From Nematostella vectensis (lineage: Eukaryota > Cnidaria > Anthozoa > Actiniaria > Edwardsiidae), in NCBI RefSeq assembly GCF_932526225.1, contig NC_064043.1, positions 16,304,085-16,368,084 of the forward strand: a DNA stretch of 64,000 nucleotides. The letters are read 5' to 3'. This document shows positions 47,416 through 57,904 of this stretch, piece by piece; the stretch's first letter is position 1, and every line of letters starts with the position of its first letter. The position numbers and the translations under genes were made by a program. The notes beneath the pieces are model-generated. The model was given only the letters and a program-made list of their open reading frames with translations. It ran no database searches and had not been told where the DNA came from.

Positions 47416-47854
47416 ATTTATACGATTAAATTCGTGAAAACGACGTGTCAAACGGGACTGTTGGTCAATATTCGTATATTGTCTTTATTGGAGGTTCTGT
47501 ATTTCGTGGTGGTTAAAAGCATTGTGTGGAAAAACAGAGTGGATTTGATTCGATGCCATATCAATGTTCAGAGCGAGCAAAATCCTTTAAAAAGATACGA
47601 ACATCAACAACTCTCAGAAGCGACACCTCGTTTCGCGCGACCATTATATTAAAGGTAACTAAACAAAGTTGGAAATTCGATAAAATAATAACAGCAAAAC
47701 GGCTCTCGATATTTCCCCACTATCCACCTATAATTGCGACGTCTAACTAGTTAATTATCAAGATTGCTATCTTTCTCAGGAGCCGATTCCATTGATTGAA
47801 ATGAAACAAGTGAACCGCACCCCATTTGGCGAACAAATGGTATCACCTCTAGAG

Positions 47855-48063
47855 TGTACAGTGACGTCGCGGGAGGGTCCGATAACCGGTCACCCTATAA
47901 CGTCAAGGAAGAGTGTAGTTACCGGTCACCACATAACGTCACAGCGGTTGAAACCAGTCATTACACAGAGCTATTAAGCCAGACATCAGACTACGAGCCG
48001 CTATACGTGTATGGAAACGTTGGAAGACAGAGCGGGAAGAATGTGGAGTATAGTGTGTGTTAA
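47855..48063 (+). pseudogene. Orphan cytoplasmic-tail exon with ITAM (gene 0 remnant)
   Basis: Equivalent to the last exon of gene 1: acceptor-like TCTAGAG, then 69 codons to TAA in phase 1. It keeps the Tyr motifs YSDV, HYTELLSQTSDYEPL, YVYGNV and VEYSV. The TM exon and everything 5 prime of it are absent, because the duplication breakpoint (46846) lies in the last intron. The frame is intact despite nine or so amino acid differences from the gene 1 tail. It is either a relic or an exon of a gene extending further left that I could not trace. Confidence 0.5.
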
Positions 48064-48981
48064 AAAGAGTTTTACCAAAAAAACATCTTAGAAATAATAG
48101 AAGCCATCTTTGGGTTGCTTTTGCTAACATACGAACCAAAGAAGTGAATATTTGAAAGCACATCAATAGGAAAGATGCAAACATTTAAGAAGAGACTAGA
48201 CCCAAACGTCACTACAGAACACCAATAAGATGCGATAATTTAAGTTGAGGCTACACCAAAACGTCACTACAGACGACACGGACAGTAAGAGTTCATGAGC
48301 GCGTATTTTGATTCATCACCTGTATCAAAGCAATATGTTCCTTATTTAGAATGGTTTTATCAAGAATAATGAAATTAAATCGTGCAATCGTTGTATTCTC
48401 TTTATTCATTTTATCAATGAAACACATTGAAATGATTGAAATGAAAATGAAATGAAGTGAACAAAATCACGCCTCTGTGAAGCAGAGTAGTTGCGCTGAC
48501 GTTTCGAACTTTTTTTCTTTTGCTCCGACCACTCATTTCACAGAAAGGTACAACATGCCATTTTAACCCTGTGCTGGTTTATAGCCTGTCTACACCTCGC
48601 CTACGCAGACTTCCTAGTTATTCTAACTGGACCTTTTTTAGTTAGCAATGTAACCCAATGTCAGAAAGATCCTTTATATTACCCTCGGGACCGTATTTCT
48701 TTTCTGCCGAGAGCATGTTTTTTTTAATCCAGCGTACTTTGCGGGCGCTCCAAAAGGTCATTACCGCAAAAGAGCCGCTGGAAAAGTTTCCTAGTTCTGA
48801 GGGCGTGATAAGTCGGAAGCTCAAGCCAATTTAAAACAGCCGATAAAATCAACATTATTCTGACGGAATTAAATGCAGTTTCTTTCTTCGAGATACCATA
48901 ATGGAACGTCAGAAAAAAGTCTTATCGTACAAAACAAAGTATAACTTGATCCTTGAAACAGGCAAACAAGGAAACACTGCT

Positions 48982-49037
48982 CTGCTGTGATTGGGCCTTT
49001 TCACACCTAAAAAAAGGCCCAATCATAGCACAGCAGC
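48982..49037. repeat. Imperfect inverted repeat (hairpin) of about 22-26 bp arms
   Basis: ctgctgtgattgggcctttt is followed after about 10 bp by aaaaaggcccaatcatagca and cagcag. It is not present at the same place in copy 2. Confidence 0.6.
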
Positions 49038-50252
49038 TCCCAGCGTTTTGGAACTCAAAATTGTTATAAACTTTTCTAGAGGCTCTTTTGCGGTAATGAA
49101 CAATGAATTTCTCAGCGGTTGCTATGGCATCGCATTCTGTTGAAGGCCGGCATTGCTTCGAAGAGTCGAAGGTGTGTTTGCCAGGGCGTGGAGCATTTCT
49201 AGCCTGTTGTATTTTATTACGAGTGGGGAGGAGGTGAACCGAGATGAGGGAGAAAAATCGCCTCAAACTGTTATGAATCACGGCTAAAACGGATCTATCT
49301 ATGACAACAGCTTTAGATATTGGCTTTATTACATATATATTCGGTGAACAAATTAAAGATAATATTCGATACACGAACATCGTCTGGTTTGCCCGTGGTG
49401 TGAATGTCAAGTTGTTTGCCATAGCATCACGGGATTTATAGAGAGAGAAGCCCCTGCTACTTAAAACCGCACCCCCCACTTATCCCCTCTATCCCCCGTC
49501 GACATCACAGCTGTGTTTATATGCCAACAAGTTCCCGATAGCGAACCGCAAATCATCTCCTCTACTTCACTTGCCTTTTTAAGACTAACGAAAAACAAAA
49601 ACTTACGAATAGCTAAAAGTTCCTTCGAGTGAGACGCCACAATTGCAAAGACATCGATAAACCAATTTTCATAAGGCTCAAAATAAAGAATTGAAAAATA
49701 TTAATAAGAATATCTGTTTGCATTTCTGATAAATAAATTAATTGTAAGTTTGTTTTATAACGATTTATTTTCGGAGTGCAATCATCGGTTCATTCCATTT
49801 CCTACTTCCTGGTGGAATCATAATTTAGCGGAAAAATGCAGACCTGTAAACTGTATATTCAGACGGTGTTGACTTTCGTGGTAAATCCGTGCGTTCTCGT
49901 AGACCAACACAAAAAGCACTAATTAATAACATGTCAGCTTTTGAACACCTTATTAGATCCAAAATGCGCGTCCAATTTTCCAATTCCTTTATACAAAATG
50001 TTCGAGCTTTGAAGATGCTTCCGCTATCGCTGACAGCATAATTCTCATGCGAGAGTCGCACTATTGCCATGAAAATTAATTGGAGATTAAGCGAGGTGAG
50101 AGTATGACATAAAAAACAGCGGTTTTCTCTACATCCGTTTAAGCTCCGATCACTCTATTATTGGAAGCTCAGATCGAAAACCGAAACTAATTTCATCTCA
50201 CATGACAGCTTGCGCTCAACGCTACAAAAATTTGTGACTTTTTTACTTAATT

Positions 50253-50331
50253 ATGAACGTTACTCGAGGAAAATCAAGTGTGATAATTCTCAGATTGATT
50301 ATCATCCTACAAGGAGCCTCAAGCATTTCTG
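50253..50331 (+). CDS. Gene 1 exon 1: signal peptide
   Basis: ATG at 50253, then MNVTRGKSSVIILRLIIILQ and GASSIS before donor TCTG|GTAAGC. The basic start, hydrophobic core and small residues near the end make a good secretory signal. Ends phase 1. The copy in gene 2 differs by I to V and A to T. Confidence 0.75.
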
Positions 50332-53300
50332 GTAAGCCGAACATTATTTGGATAGTCTCTCGTCGACGATTTATTTCGGTTTGTGCTTATACCATCGCGT
50401 GAAAGTACGAGTCATAAAACGCAGGCGATATACTACGACGAAACAAGCACATAATTTTACAGGGCACATTCACGAGTAAAAAAATTATAACTCTAGCGTC
50501 AAAGATAACCAGAAACTTACACAGTTACACAGTCGTAACACATAAAGTCATAACACCTTAACACGTGTAGTTATAACACAGTAACACATGTAATCATAAC
50601 ACAGTAACACATGTAGAACAACACAGTAACACACATACAATCTTAACAGAGTAATAACACAGTAACACATATGTCATTACACATTAACACCTGTAGATAT
50701 AACACAGTAACACATGTAGATATAGCACAATAACACATGTAGATATTCCACAGTAACACATGTAGTCATAACACAGTAACACATGTAGATATAACACAGT
50801 AACACATGTAGATATAACACAGTAACACATGTAGATATTCCACAGTAACACATGTAGTCATAACACAGTAACACATGTAGATATAACACACTAACACATG
50901 TAGATATAACACAGTAACACATGTAGATATGCCACAGTAACATGTAGTCATAACACAGTAACACATGTAGATATAACACAGTAACACATGTAGATATAAC
51001 ACAGAAACACATGTAGTCAAAACACAGTAACATGTAGACATAACACAGTAACACATGTAGATATAACACAGTAACACATGTAGATATAACACAGTAACAT
51101 GTAGTCATAACACAGTAACACATGTAGATATAACACAGAAACACATGTAGTCAAAACACAGTAACATGTAGACATAGTGCAATAACACACATACAGTCGT
51201 AGCACAGTAACACCTGTTATCATATCACAGTAACACATACAAAATCTTAATCCTATGCAATTACCCGGCTATACTATGTATTGTTAAGCCCGTATACCTC
51301 TTTTTTGGTTTAGGTGTCGATAAAGAGTGTGAATCATGCTATTCCTTCCATGATGACATCATGACATGGCTTCTCAGCCGACAACAATGCTCGGTTGCTG
51401 GTGGCGATTTGGTTGTAATGGAGACAAAGGAGGAGTGGGCGTTCATCACGGAGCAAATTCAAACCAAGACGGTCCCAGACGGGTCAAACGAGTCGTTCAT
51501 TGGGATGGAGATTCCTGACAATTGGAAGAAAGGAGAGCCTTTGAAGTGGAAAAACGGAGCTAATTTTACCCTCACAGACAAATGGCAATCAGGCAAGCCA
51601 ACAGCGAATGAAGGAGAGCAGCGTACTTCAAGCGTGTTGATATCACGAGATTACATGTTTAAAGGATCTCTGAATTCTATAAGATATGATTTACAGAGAG
51701 GTCGCATCTGTGAATATAAGAAAGGTAAGATATTATGTTATGCACCTATTTTACAAAAACCTCAGCACAAACAGCGCCAATAGCGACTGGCTAATGGCAG
51801 TTCTCCGTTTGCATTGACAAGGTTTTTGTGAAACAGGTGTATATCCTTTTGTCAATGATAAATGCCTCGAACGATAACAGCAACAATGTCATGATTATCA
51901 GACTGTAGCCAAGCAGGTCGTGTGTCGCGATGTATCAGCCCAACTACAGAAACCCTTACGACTGAAACAATAGCAGCTTCACAATTAACACCGTCATCTT
52001 CAGCAACAACAACAACTCTACGTACAAATACCAAGACGACGGAGTCAGCAATAACAACAAGTTTATCGACCTCACTGCCAGTTATTCTGCCGAGTAAGTG
52101 AACCTAAACAATAAAGAAGATATATTCTTTGAGGAAAAAAATTAGAATTGAAAATGTCTATCTAACTTTGCGTTGGGTTTATTTTATCTGATGTGCTGGA
52201 GAGTGGTTGAAAGGTAAACACATTGGCCGGGTTTTTTTATTTTATCTGATGTGCTGGAGAGTGGTTGAAAGGTAAACATATTGGACGGTTTTTTTTTATT
52301 TTATCTGATGTGCTGGAGAGTGATTCAAAGGTAAACATATTGGTCGGGGGGGCTTTATTTTATCTGATGTGCTGGAGAGTGATTCAAAGGTAAACATATT
52401 GGACGGGGGGCTTTATTTTATTTGATGTGCTGGAGAGGTGAAAGGTAAACATATTGGACGGGGGGCTTTATTTTATTTGATGTGCTGGAGAGTGATTCAA
52501 AGGTAAACATATTGGACGGGGGGCTTTATTTTATCTGATGTGCTGGAGAGTGGTTGAAAGGTAAACATATTGGACGGGGGGCTTTATTTTATCTGATGTG
52601 CTAAAGAGTGATTCAAAGGTAAACATATTGGACGGGGGGCTTTATTTTATCTGATGTGCTGGAGAGTGGTTGAAAGGTAAACATATTGGACGGGGGGCTT
52701 TATTTTATTTGATGTGCTGAAGAGTGATTCAAAGGTAAACATATTGGATGGGTTTTTTTATTTTATCTGATGTGCTGAAGAGTGATTCAAAGGTAAACAT
52801 ATTGGACGGGGGGCTTTATTTTATTTGATGTGCTGGAGAGTGGTTGAAAGGTAAACATATTGGACGGGGGGCTTTATTTTATCTGATGTGCTGGAGAGGT
52901 GAAAGGTAAACATATTGGACGGGGGGCTTTATTTTATTTGATGTGCTGGAGAGTGATTCAAAGGTAAACATATTGGACGGGGGGCTTTATTTTATCTGAT
53001 GTGCTGGAGAGTGATTCAAAGGTAAACATATTGGACGGGGGGCTTTATTTTATCTGATGTGCTGAAGAGTGATTCAAAGGTAAACATATTGGTCGGGGGG
53101 CTTTATTTTATCTGATGTGCTGGAGAGTGATTCAAAGGTAAACATATTGGACGGGGGGCACGGCGCATGCGCTTATTATCAACAACGCTATTGTCTTTTC
53201 TTATTGCTTATTTCCTTCCTCTCTGTTCATTAATATCTCATGGTTAATCAAGGGGTCTTCGCTGCTGCCAAGAAGCTCTGTTTCCCCATGTTATAATGAA

Positions 53301-55058
53301 TATCAGAAATAAATGAATGGGTTGATATTTGGTGCATTTACAATGCCATGTAGAGTAAATTATACTTTTTCTTATTCAGAGGAGTCGTCGACTATCCAAT
53401 CTCTATCAACTCCAAGAGATGATGCACCTCACGGTACATTACCCAATACTACGTGACGAAAGAGACAGTGTGCAGCTCCCCTCCTCTAATTCCAGTCCGG
53501 GGGCGGGAATTTCAGCGTTTGACCATTTAACGGACCACTTAATTCCATGGATCAAGGGGTGGGGGATTTCTCCCAAGTCCCCTTGATAGCCTACCTCTTT
53601 ACCTAATGACACTTCTTCACTTCTTCTGGATAAAAAATATATGAATATGTTTTATAAAATTGCCAAAAAACTACTATAAAATTGTGCCATGTAACACAGT
53701 TTGCCAGTGGAGTATGATGCTGGTCCAATCTGAGCTATTGCAACATGGGTGAAAAGCAGTCACCAACAAGCACAAAAAATACATAATATCCCGCTCCCGC
53801 TAGAAATGAAGCATTATTTGCGTCTTGTGAGAACTGACTGCTTGTCCCTGATGACTCCACTATAGTTTTCTGAATCCTGTACTATTGGTTATTTCAGCGT
53901 CTTCTAAGTCATCTAGCGCGCTGTCCTTGGAGGTGCTGGTGGTCCTAGTACTCCTCTCTGTGGCATGCATCATACTCATCATCATCGTGTGCGTGTGGAA
54001 ACACCAGCACCGCGGTAAGCCTGTGGTGTCCTGATCCTCAACATGGCTCTAATAGGGGACTAAGAGAAATGGTTCAGCTTTATTTAGAAGACCTTGATTT
54101 CTAGCATCTTGATTTCAATCTTACCGTAGATGTTATTAACTGATTACACAGTAGTACAATTTTCAATTTGTTTATATCCGCAGAAAAAAAGCGTCCAAGA
54201 AATTTCAAGGCATGAGGGTCAAGGTCAAGGTCAAGGTCAACTCTAATACTTACAAGAGGATATGAGCAGACGGGAGCATACGGGATATGAGCAGACAGGC
54301 CGCTTATCCGAGGGAGGCGCTTATTTAAAAGGACTTTTTCTTGTCCAGAGTCTTTGAGCTCCATTGCTTTCTTAGAACATGTATAATAGTTATTTTACTT
54401 AGTTACAAAAAAATCTTGGGGGGATGGGGGGGCGCTTATTCGAGGGAGGCGCTAATTCCAGTAAATTTGATATATCTTTGTTTAGACAACGACACTGGTA
54501 AATCGCGCGCTCTGATTGGTCAAAGTCCCGGTTATTAAAAAAGGCACAAGCTATTCGGATCGCATTTGCTTGGAGAACAACTCTCCTCGATTACTGGAAG
54601 GAATGTACCACAAAATATAGTTTTACGGACTATTTGCACATTTTGCAATTCGATAAAATAATAACAGCAAAACGGCTCTCGATATTTCCCCACTATCCAC
54701 CTCAATGGAAATGGTATAATTGTTATAATTGCGCAGTCTAACATTTTAATTATCAAGATTGCTATCTTTCTCAGGAGCCGATTCCATTGATTGAAATGAA
54801 ACAAGTGAACCGCACCCCATTTGGCGAACAAATGGTATCACCTCTAGAGTGTACAGTGACGTCGCGGGAGGGTCCGATAACCGGTCACCCTATAACTATA
54901 AGAAAGAGTGTAATTACCGGTCACCACATAACGTCACAGCGGTTGAAACCAGTCATTACGCTGAGCTATTAAGCCAGACGTCAGACTACGAGCCGCTACA
55001 CGTGTATGGAAACGTTGGAAGACAGAGCGAGAAGAGTGTGGAGTATTGTGTGTTTTAA
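50253..55058 (+). CDS. Gene 1: C-type-lectin-like type I receptor with ITAM tail (6-exon model)
   Basis: Exons 50253-50331, 51314-51724, 51902-52093, 53380-53433, 53898-54014 and 54850-55058 total 1062 nt, giving 353 residues plus stop. Every junction is phase 1 with GT-AG ends. Order: signal peptide (1-26), C-type-lectin-like domain (about 28-163), Thr/Ser-rich stalk (164 to about 245), transmembrane helix (about 255-280), cytoplasmic tail (last 70 residues) with YAELLSQTSDYEPL. The extracellular domain probably binds a glycan or protein, and the tail would be phosphorylated by Src-type kinases and recruit Syk-type or SH2 proteins; that is known for such motifs elsewhere and inferred here. 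No promoter element was seen in the 300 bp upstream. The last junction is the least certain. Confidence 0.65.
50530..51245. repeat. 23-bp minisatellite in intron 1 of gene 1
   Basis: Unit close to gtaacacatgtagatataac plus aca, about 30 variable copies with shortened and point-mutated units. The matching array in gene 2 (57905-59125) is about 1.7 times longer. Confidence 0.9.
51314..51724 (+). CDS. Gene 1 exon 2: C-type-lectin-like domain
   Basis: Acceptor TTTTGGTTTAG and donor AAAG|GTAAGA. The 137-codon exon has the fold's landmarks: Cys pair CESC at the start, a helix TWLLSRQQC, then GGDLVVMETKEEWAFI, FIGMEIPDNW, KWKNG, KWQSGKP-x-NE and ICEY at the end. Cysteines present are 32, 35, 52 and 159, so the outer disulfide C52-C159 is possible, but the inner conserved pair is absent: Ser stands in SSVLI, and no Cys lies between it and ICEY. 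The EPN/QPD and WND calcium-sugar motifs are not present, so classical calcium-dependent sugar binding is not expected. Two sequons (NES, NFT) suggest N-glycosylation. Confidence 0.8.
51902..52093 (+). CDS. Gene 1 exon 3: Thr/Ser-rich stalk
   Basis: Acceptor GATTATCAG and donor CCGA|GTAAGT. The first two nucleotides complete a codon with exon 2 to give D, then CSQAGRVSRCISPTTETLTT and a run rich in T, S and A (SSSATTTT, SAITTSLSTSLP). It is mucin-like and probably O-glycosylated, spacing the lectin-like domain from the membrane. Two cysteines lie at its start. In gene 2 it differs at a few residues. Confidence 0.65.
52190..53160. repeat. 58-bp minisatellite in intron 3 of gene 1
   Basis: Unit ctttattttatctgatgtgc ... 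attggacgggggg, about 16 copies, with variants gattcaaagg / ggttgaaagg / a shortened gaggtgaaagg form, and ggac / ggtc before a run of six or seven G. Confidence 0.9.
53380..53433 (+). CDS. Gene 1 exon 4: short stalk exon
   Basis: Acceptor TTTTTCTTATTCAG and donor CACG|GTACAT. 54 nt, phase 1 to 1, encoding KESSTIQSLSTPRDDAPH-type sequence that extends the stalk. The homologous exon in gene 2 is split by a Gypsy insertion after 27 nt. Confidence 0.6.
53898..54014 (+). CDS. Gene 1 exon 5: transmembrane helix
   Basis: Acceptor TTGGTTATTTCAG and donor CGCG|GTAAGC. It encodes SSKSSSALSLEV, then a hydrophobic run LVVLVLLSVACIILIIIVCV followed by WKHQHR, a typical single-pass helix with a basic stop-transfer end on the cytoplasmic side. 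Phase 1 to 1, consistent with both neighbours. Confidence 0.75.
54216..54240 (+). promoter_or_regulatory. Four tandem AGGTCA-like hexamers in the last intron of gene 1
   Basis: gggtcaaggtcaaggtcaag followed by gtcaa. AGGTCA is the known nuclear-receptor half-site, here repeated head to tail without spacer. It may equally be a short simple repeat. Confidence 0.25.
54850..55058 (+). CDS. Gene 1 exon 6: Tyr-rich cytoplasmic tail with ITAM
   Basis: The acceptor (CACCTCTAGAG) is moderate. TG completes a Val codon with the G from exon 5, then 68 codons to TAA. Tyr motifs in order: YSDV, YNYK, YRSP, YAELLSQTSDYEPL, YGNV (YxN, Grb2-type) and YCVF. The middle pair has YxxL, six residues, YxxL, which is the ITAM pattern; SHYAEL and SDYEPL also each fit the ITIM pattern. 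A stronger acceptor 70 bp upstream (TTTCTCAG at about 54776) leads in this phase to an early stop, or in another frame to a 61-codon product, so the tail start should be checked on transcripts. Confidence 0.55.
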
Positions 55059-57642
55059 AAAGAGTTTTACCAAAAAAACATCTTAGAAATAATAGAAGCC
55101 ATCTTTGGGTTTCTTTTGCTAACATACGAACCAAAGAAGTGAATATTTGAAAGCACATCAATAGGAAAGATGCAAAAATTTAAGAAGAGACTAGACCCAA
55201 ACGCCTATACAGAACACCAATAAGATGCGATAATTTAAGTTGAGGCTACACCAAAACGTCACTACAGACGACACGGACAGTAAGAGTTCATGAGCGTGTA
55301 TTTTGATTCATCACCTGTATCATAGCAATATGTTCCTTATTTAGAATGGTTTTATCAAGAATAATGAAATTAAATCGTGCAATCGTATCGTATTTTCTTT
55401 ATTCATTTTATCAATGAAACACATTGAAATGATTGAAATGAAAATGTAATGAACTGATAAAAATCACGCCTCTGTGAAACAGAGTAGTTGCGCTGACCTG
55501 CTGACGTTTCGAACTTTTTTCTTTTGCTCCGACCACTCATTTCACAGAAAGGTACAATATCCATTTTAACCCTGTGCTGGTTTATAGCCTGTCTACACCT
55601 CGCCTACCGCAGACCTCCTAGTTATTCTAACTGGACCTTTTTTAGTTAGCAATGTAACCCAATGTCAGAAAGATCCTTTACATGACCCTCGGGACCGTAT
55701 TTCTATTCTGCCGAGAGCATGTTTTTTTTAAGAGGGACAGCATGTTCGAGGATCCAGCGTACTTTGCGGGCGCTCCCAAGGGTCATTACCGCAAAAGAGC
55801 CGCTGGAAAAGTTTCCTAGTTCTGAGGGCGTGATACGTCGGAAGCTCAAGCCAATTTAAAACAGCCGATAAAATCAACATTATTCTGAAGGAATTAAATA
55901 CAGTTTCTTTCTTTGAGATACCATAATGGAACGTCAGAAATATGTTCCTTTAAGGTCAGTACACACTAAATCGTTGTCTTGTTTTTAAATAGTTTGAACT
56001 TTTTGGGAAGAAACGTTGTCGTAGACAAAATGTGGAAAACTTAGCCTTTGTTTACGTTTTTTTCATGCTGCAGGCCGGCGCTCCAGCATGCGAATTTTCA
56101 CTCGTAAGTTTACTTAAACTCAAGAAAGACTTCCTGTCTCAATATAGATATGGTCTTCAAGCACTTGGAGTTTGTTCGCTTGCAGTTGGACGATCGACTT
56201 CAGCGGGCAAACTAGCCTACTTGTAGGCGTTGATAGTTTTTCCAGCCTTAAGCTCGCATACAAGAAGTTCGAAGGAAGATCCACGCCCTCGCAAACACAC
56301 CTTCGACTCTTCGAAGCAATGCCGGCCTTCAACAGAATGCAATGCCATGGCAACCGCTGAAAAATTCATTGTATTTTCTATTGTGTCCAGGCCCCGACCG
56401 CGCTCAGTGGACCGACTGTTTGTCAGCACCCTGGAAGAGCAATAAATTTCGATTTTGCAGCGAAAAATTGCAGGGAAATTCTGGTCTTGCGGATTATTTT
56501 CTTCGAAAGATGTGTTTAGAAATTATTATTTTATGGCATAGGATTCTGAAGGAAAAAGCTGTCCGTTTTCTGGGCGTGGAGCTTCCTACCCTGTATTTTA
56601 TTACGAGTGTGGAGGAGTTGAACCGAGTTGAGGGAGGAAAATCGCCTCAAACTGTTATTAATCACGGCTAAAACAGCTTTAGAAATTGGCTTTATCACAT
56701 ATATATTCGGTGAACAAATTAAAGATAAAATTCGATACACGAACATCGTCTGGTTTGCCCGTGGTGTGAATGTCAAGTTGTTTGCCGTGGCATCACGGGA
56801 CTTAGAGTGAGAAGCCCCTGCTACTTAAAACCGCACCCCCCCACTTATCCCTTCTACCCCCCGTCGACATCACAGCTGTGTTTAGATGCCAATTAGTTCC
56901 CAATAGCGAACCGCAAATCATCTCCTCTACTTCACTTGCCTTTTTAAGACTAACGCAAAACAAAAACTTACGAATAGCTAAAAGTTCCTTCGAGTGAGAC
57001 GCCACAATTTCAAAGACATCGATAAACCAATTTTCATAAGGCTCAAAATAAAGAATTGAAAAATATTAATAAGAATATCTGTTTGCATTTCTGATAAATC
57101 AATTAATTGTAAGTTTTTTTTAGAACGTTTTATTTTCAGAGTGCAATCATCGGTTCATTCCATTTCCTACTTCCTTATGGAATCATAATTTAGCGGAAAA
57201 ATACAGACCTGTAAACTGTATATTCAGACGGTGTTGACTTTCGTGGTAAATCCGTGCGTTCTCGTAGACCAACACAAAAAGCACTAATTAATAACATGTC
57301 AGCTTTTGAACACCTTATTAGATCCAAAATGCGCGTCCAATTTTCCAATTCCTTTATACAAAATGTTCGAGCTTTGAAGATGCTTCCGCTATCGCTGACA
57401 GCATAATTCTCATGCGAGAGTCGCACTATTGCCATGAAAATTAATTGGAGAGTAAGCGAGGTGAGAGCGGTTTTCTCTACATCCGTTTGAGCTCCGATCA
57501 CTCTATTATTGGAAGCTCAGATCGAAAACCGAAACTAATTTCATCTCACATGACAGCTTGCGCTCAACGCTGGTGGGTTTTTTTCCTGTGACTGCGTTAG
57601 GTACATTTGCTACAAAAATTTGTGACTTTTTTTTACTTAATT
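55059..57642. other. Intergenic DNA between gene 1 and gene 2
   Basis: Homologous to 48064-50252, with a rearranged piece (see the inverted segment at 56281-56372). No exon or promoter motif recognised. The region about 200-450 bp upstream of exon 1 is almost unchanged between copies. Confidence 0.4.
56281..56372. other. Segment inverted relative to copy 1
   Basis: ccacgccctcgcaaacacac through aaaaattcattgt is the reverse complement of 49101-49192 in copy 1, while flanks on the right (ggcgtggagc at about 56573 and 49187) are colinear. The ends carry ccacgccc and gggcgtgg, inverted copies that could have mediated the flip. Confidence 0.7.
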
Positions 57643-57721
57643 ATGAACGTTACTCGAGGAAAATCAAGTGTGATAATTCTCAGATTGATTGTCATCCTAC
57701 AAGGAACCTCAAGCATTTCTG
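57643..57721 (+). CDS. Gene 2 exon 1: signal peptide
   Basis: ATG at 57643 and donor TCTG|GTAAGC; MNVTRGKSSVIILRLIVILQ then GTSSIS. Phase 1, as in gene 1. Confidence 0.7.
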
Positions 57722-57904
57722 GTAAGCCGAATATTATTTGGATAGTCTCTCGTCGACGATTTCTTTCGGTTTGTGTTTATACCATCGCGTGAAAGTACGA
57801 GTCATAAAACGCAGGCGATATACTACGACGAAACAAGCACATAATTTTACAGGGCACATTCACGAGTAAAAAATTTATAACTCTAGCGTCAAAGATAACC
57901 AGAA

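Noticed and set aside
48922-49479. Minus-strand frame of 185 codons
   Set aside because: It spans the hairpin and the inverted segment, is not kept in copy 2, and has no splice or domain support.
49825-50070. Minus-strand frame conserved in both duplicates (also 57190-57501)
   Set aside because: Conservation is explained by the recent duplication; it lies just upstream of the receptor's exon 1 and is more likely 5 prime flank or promoter.
50677-51238. Minus-strand Tyr/Cys/Leu-rich open frames up to 155 codons
   Set aside because: They are the 23-bp minisatellite read in the stop-free direction, low complexity with no gene signals.
54787-54972. 61-codon frame overlapping the receptor tail (also 47792-47977)
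   Set aside because: Its phase does not match the TM exon and it ends earlier; the overlapping Tyr-rich frame is longer and in phase. Kept as an alternative in the exon 6 note.
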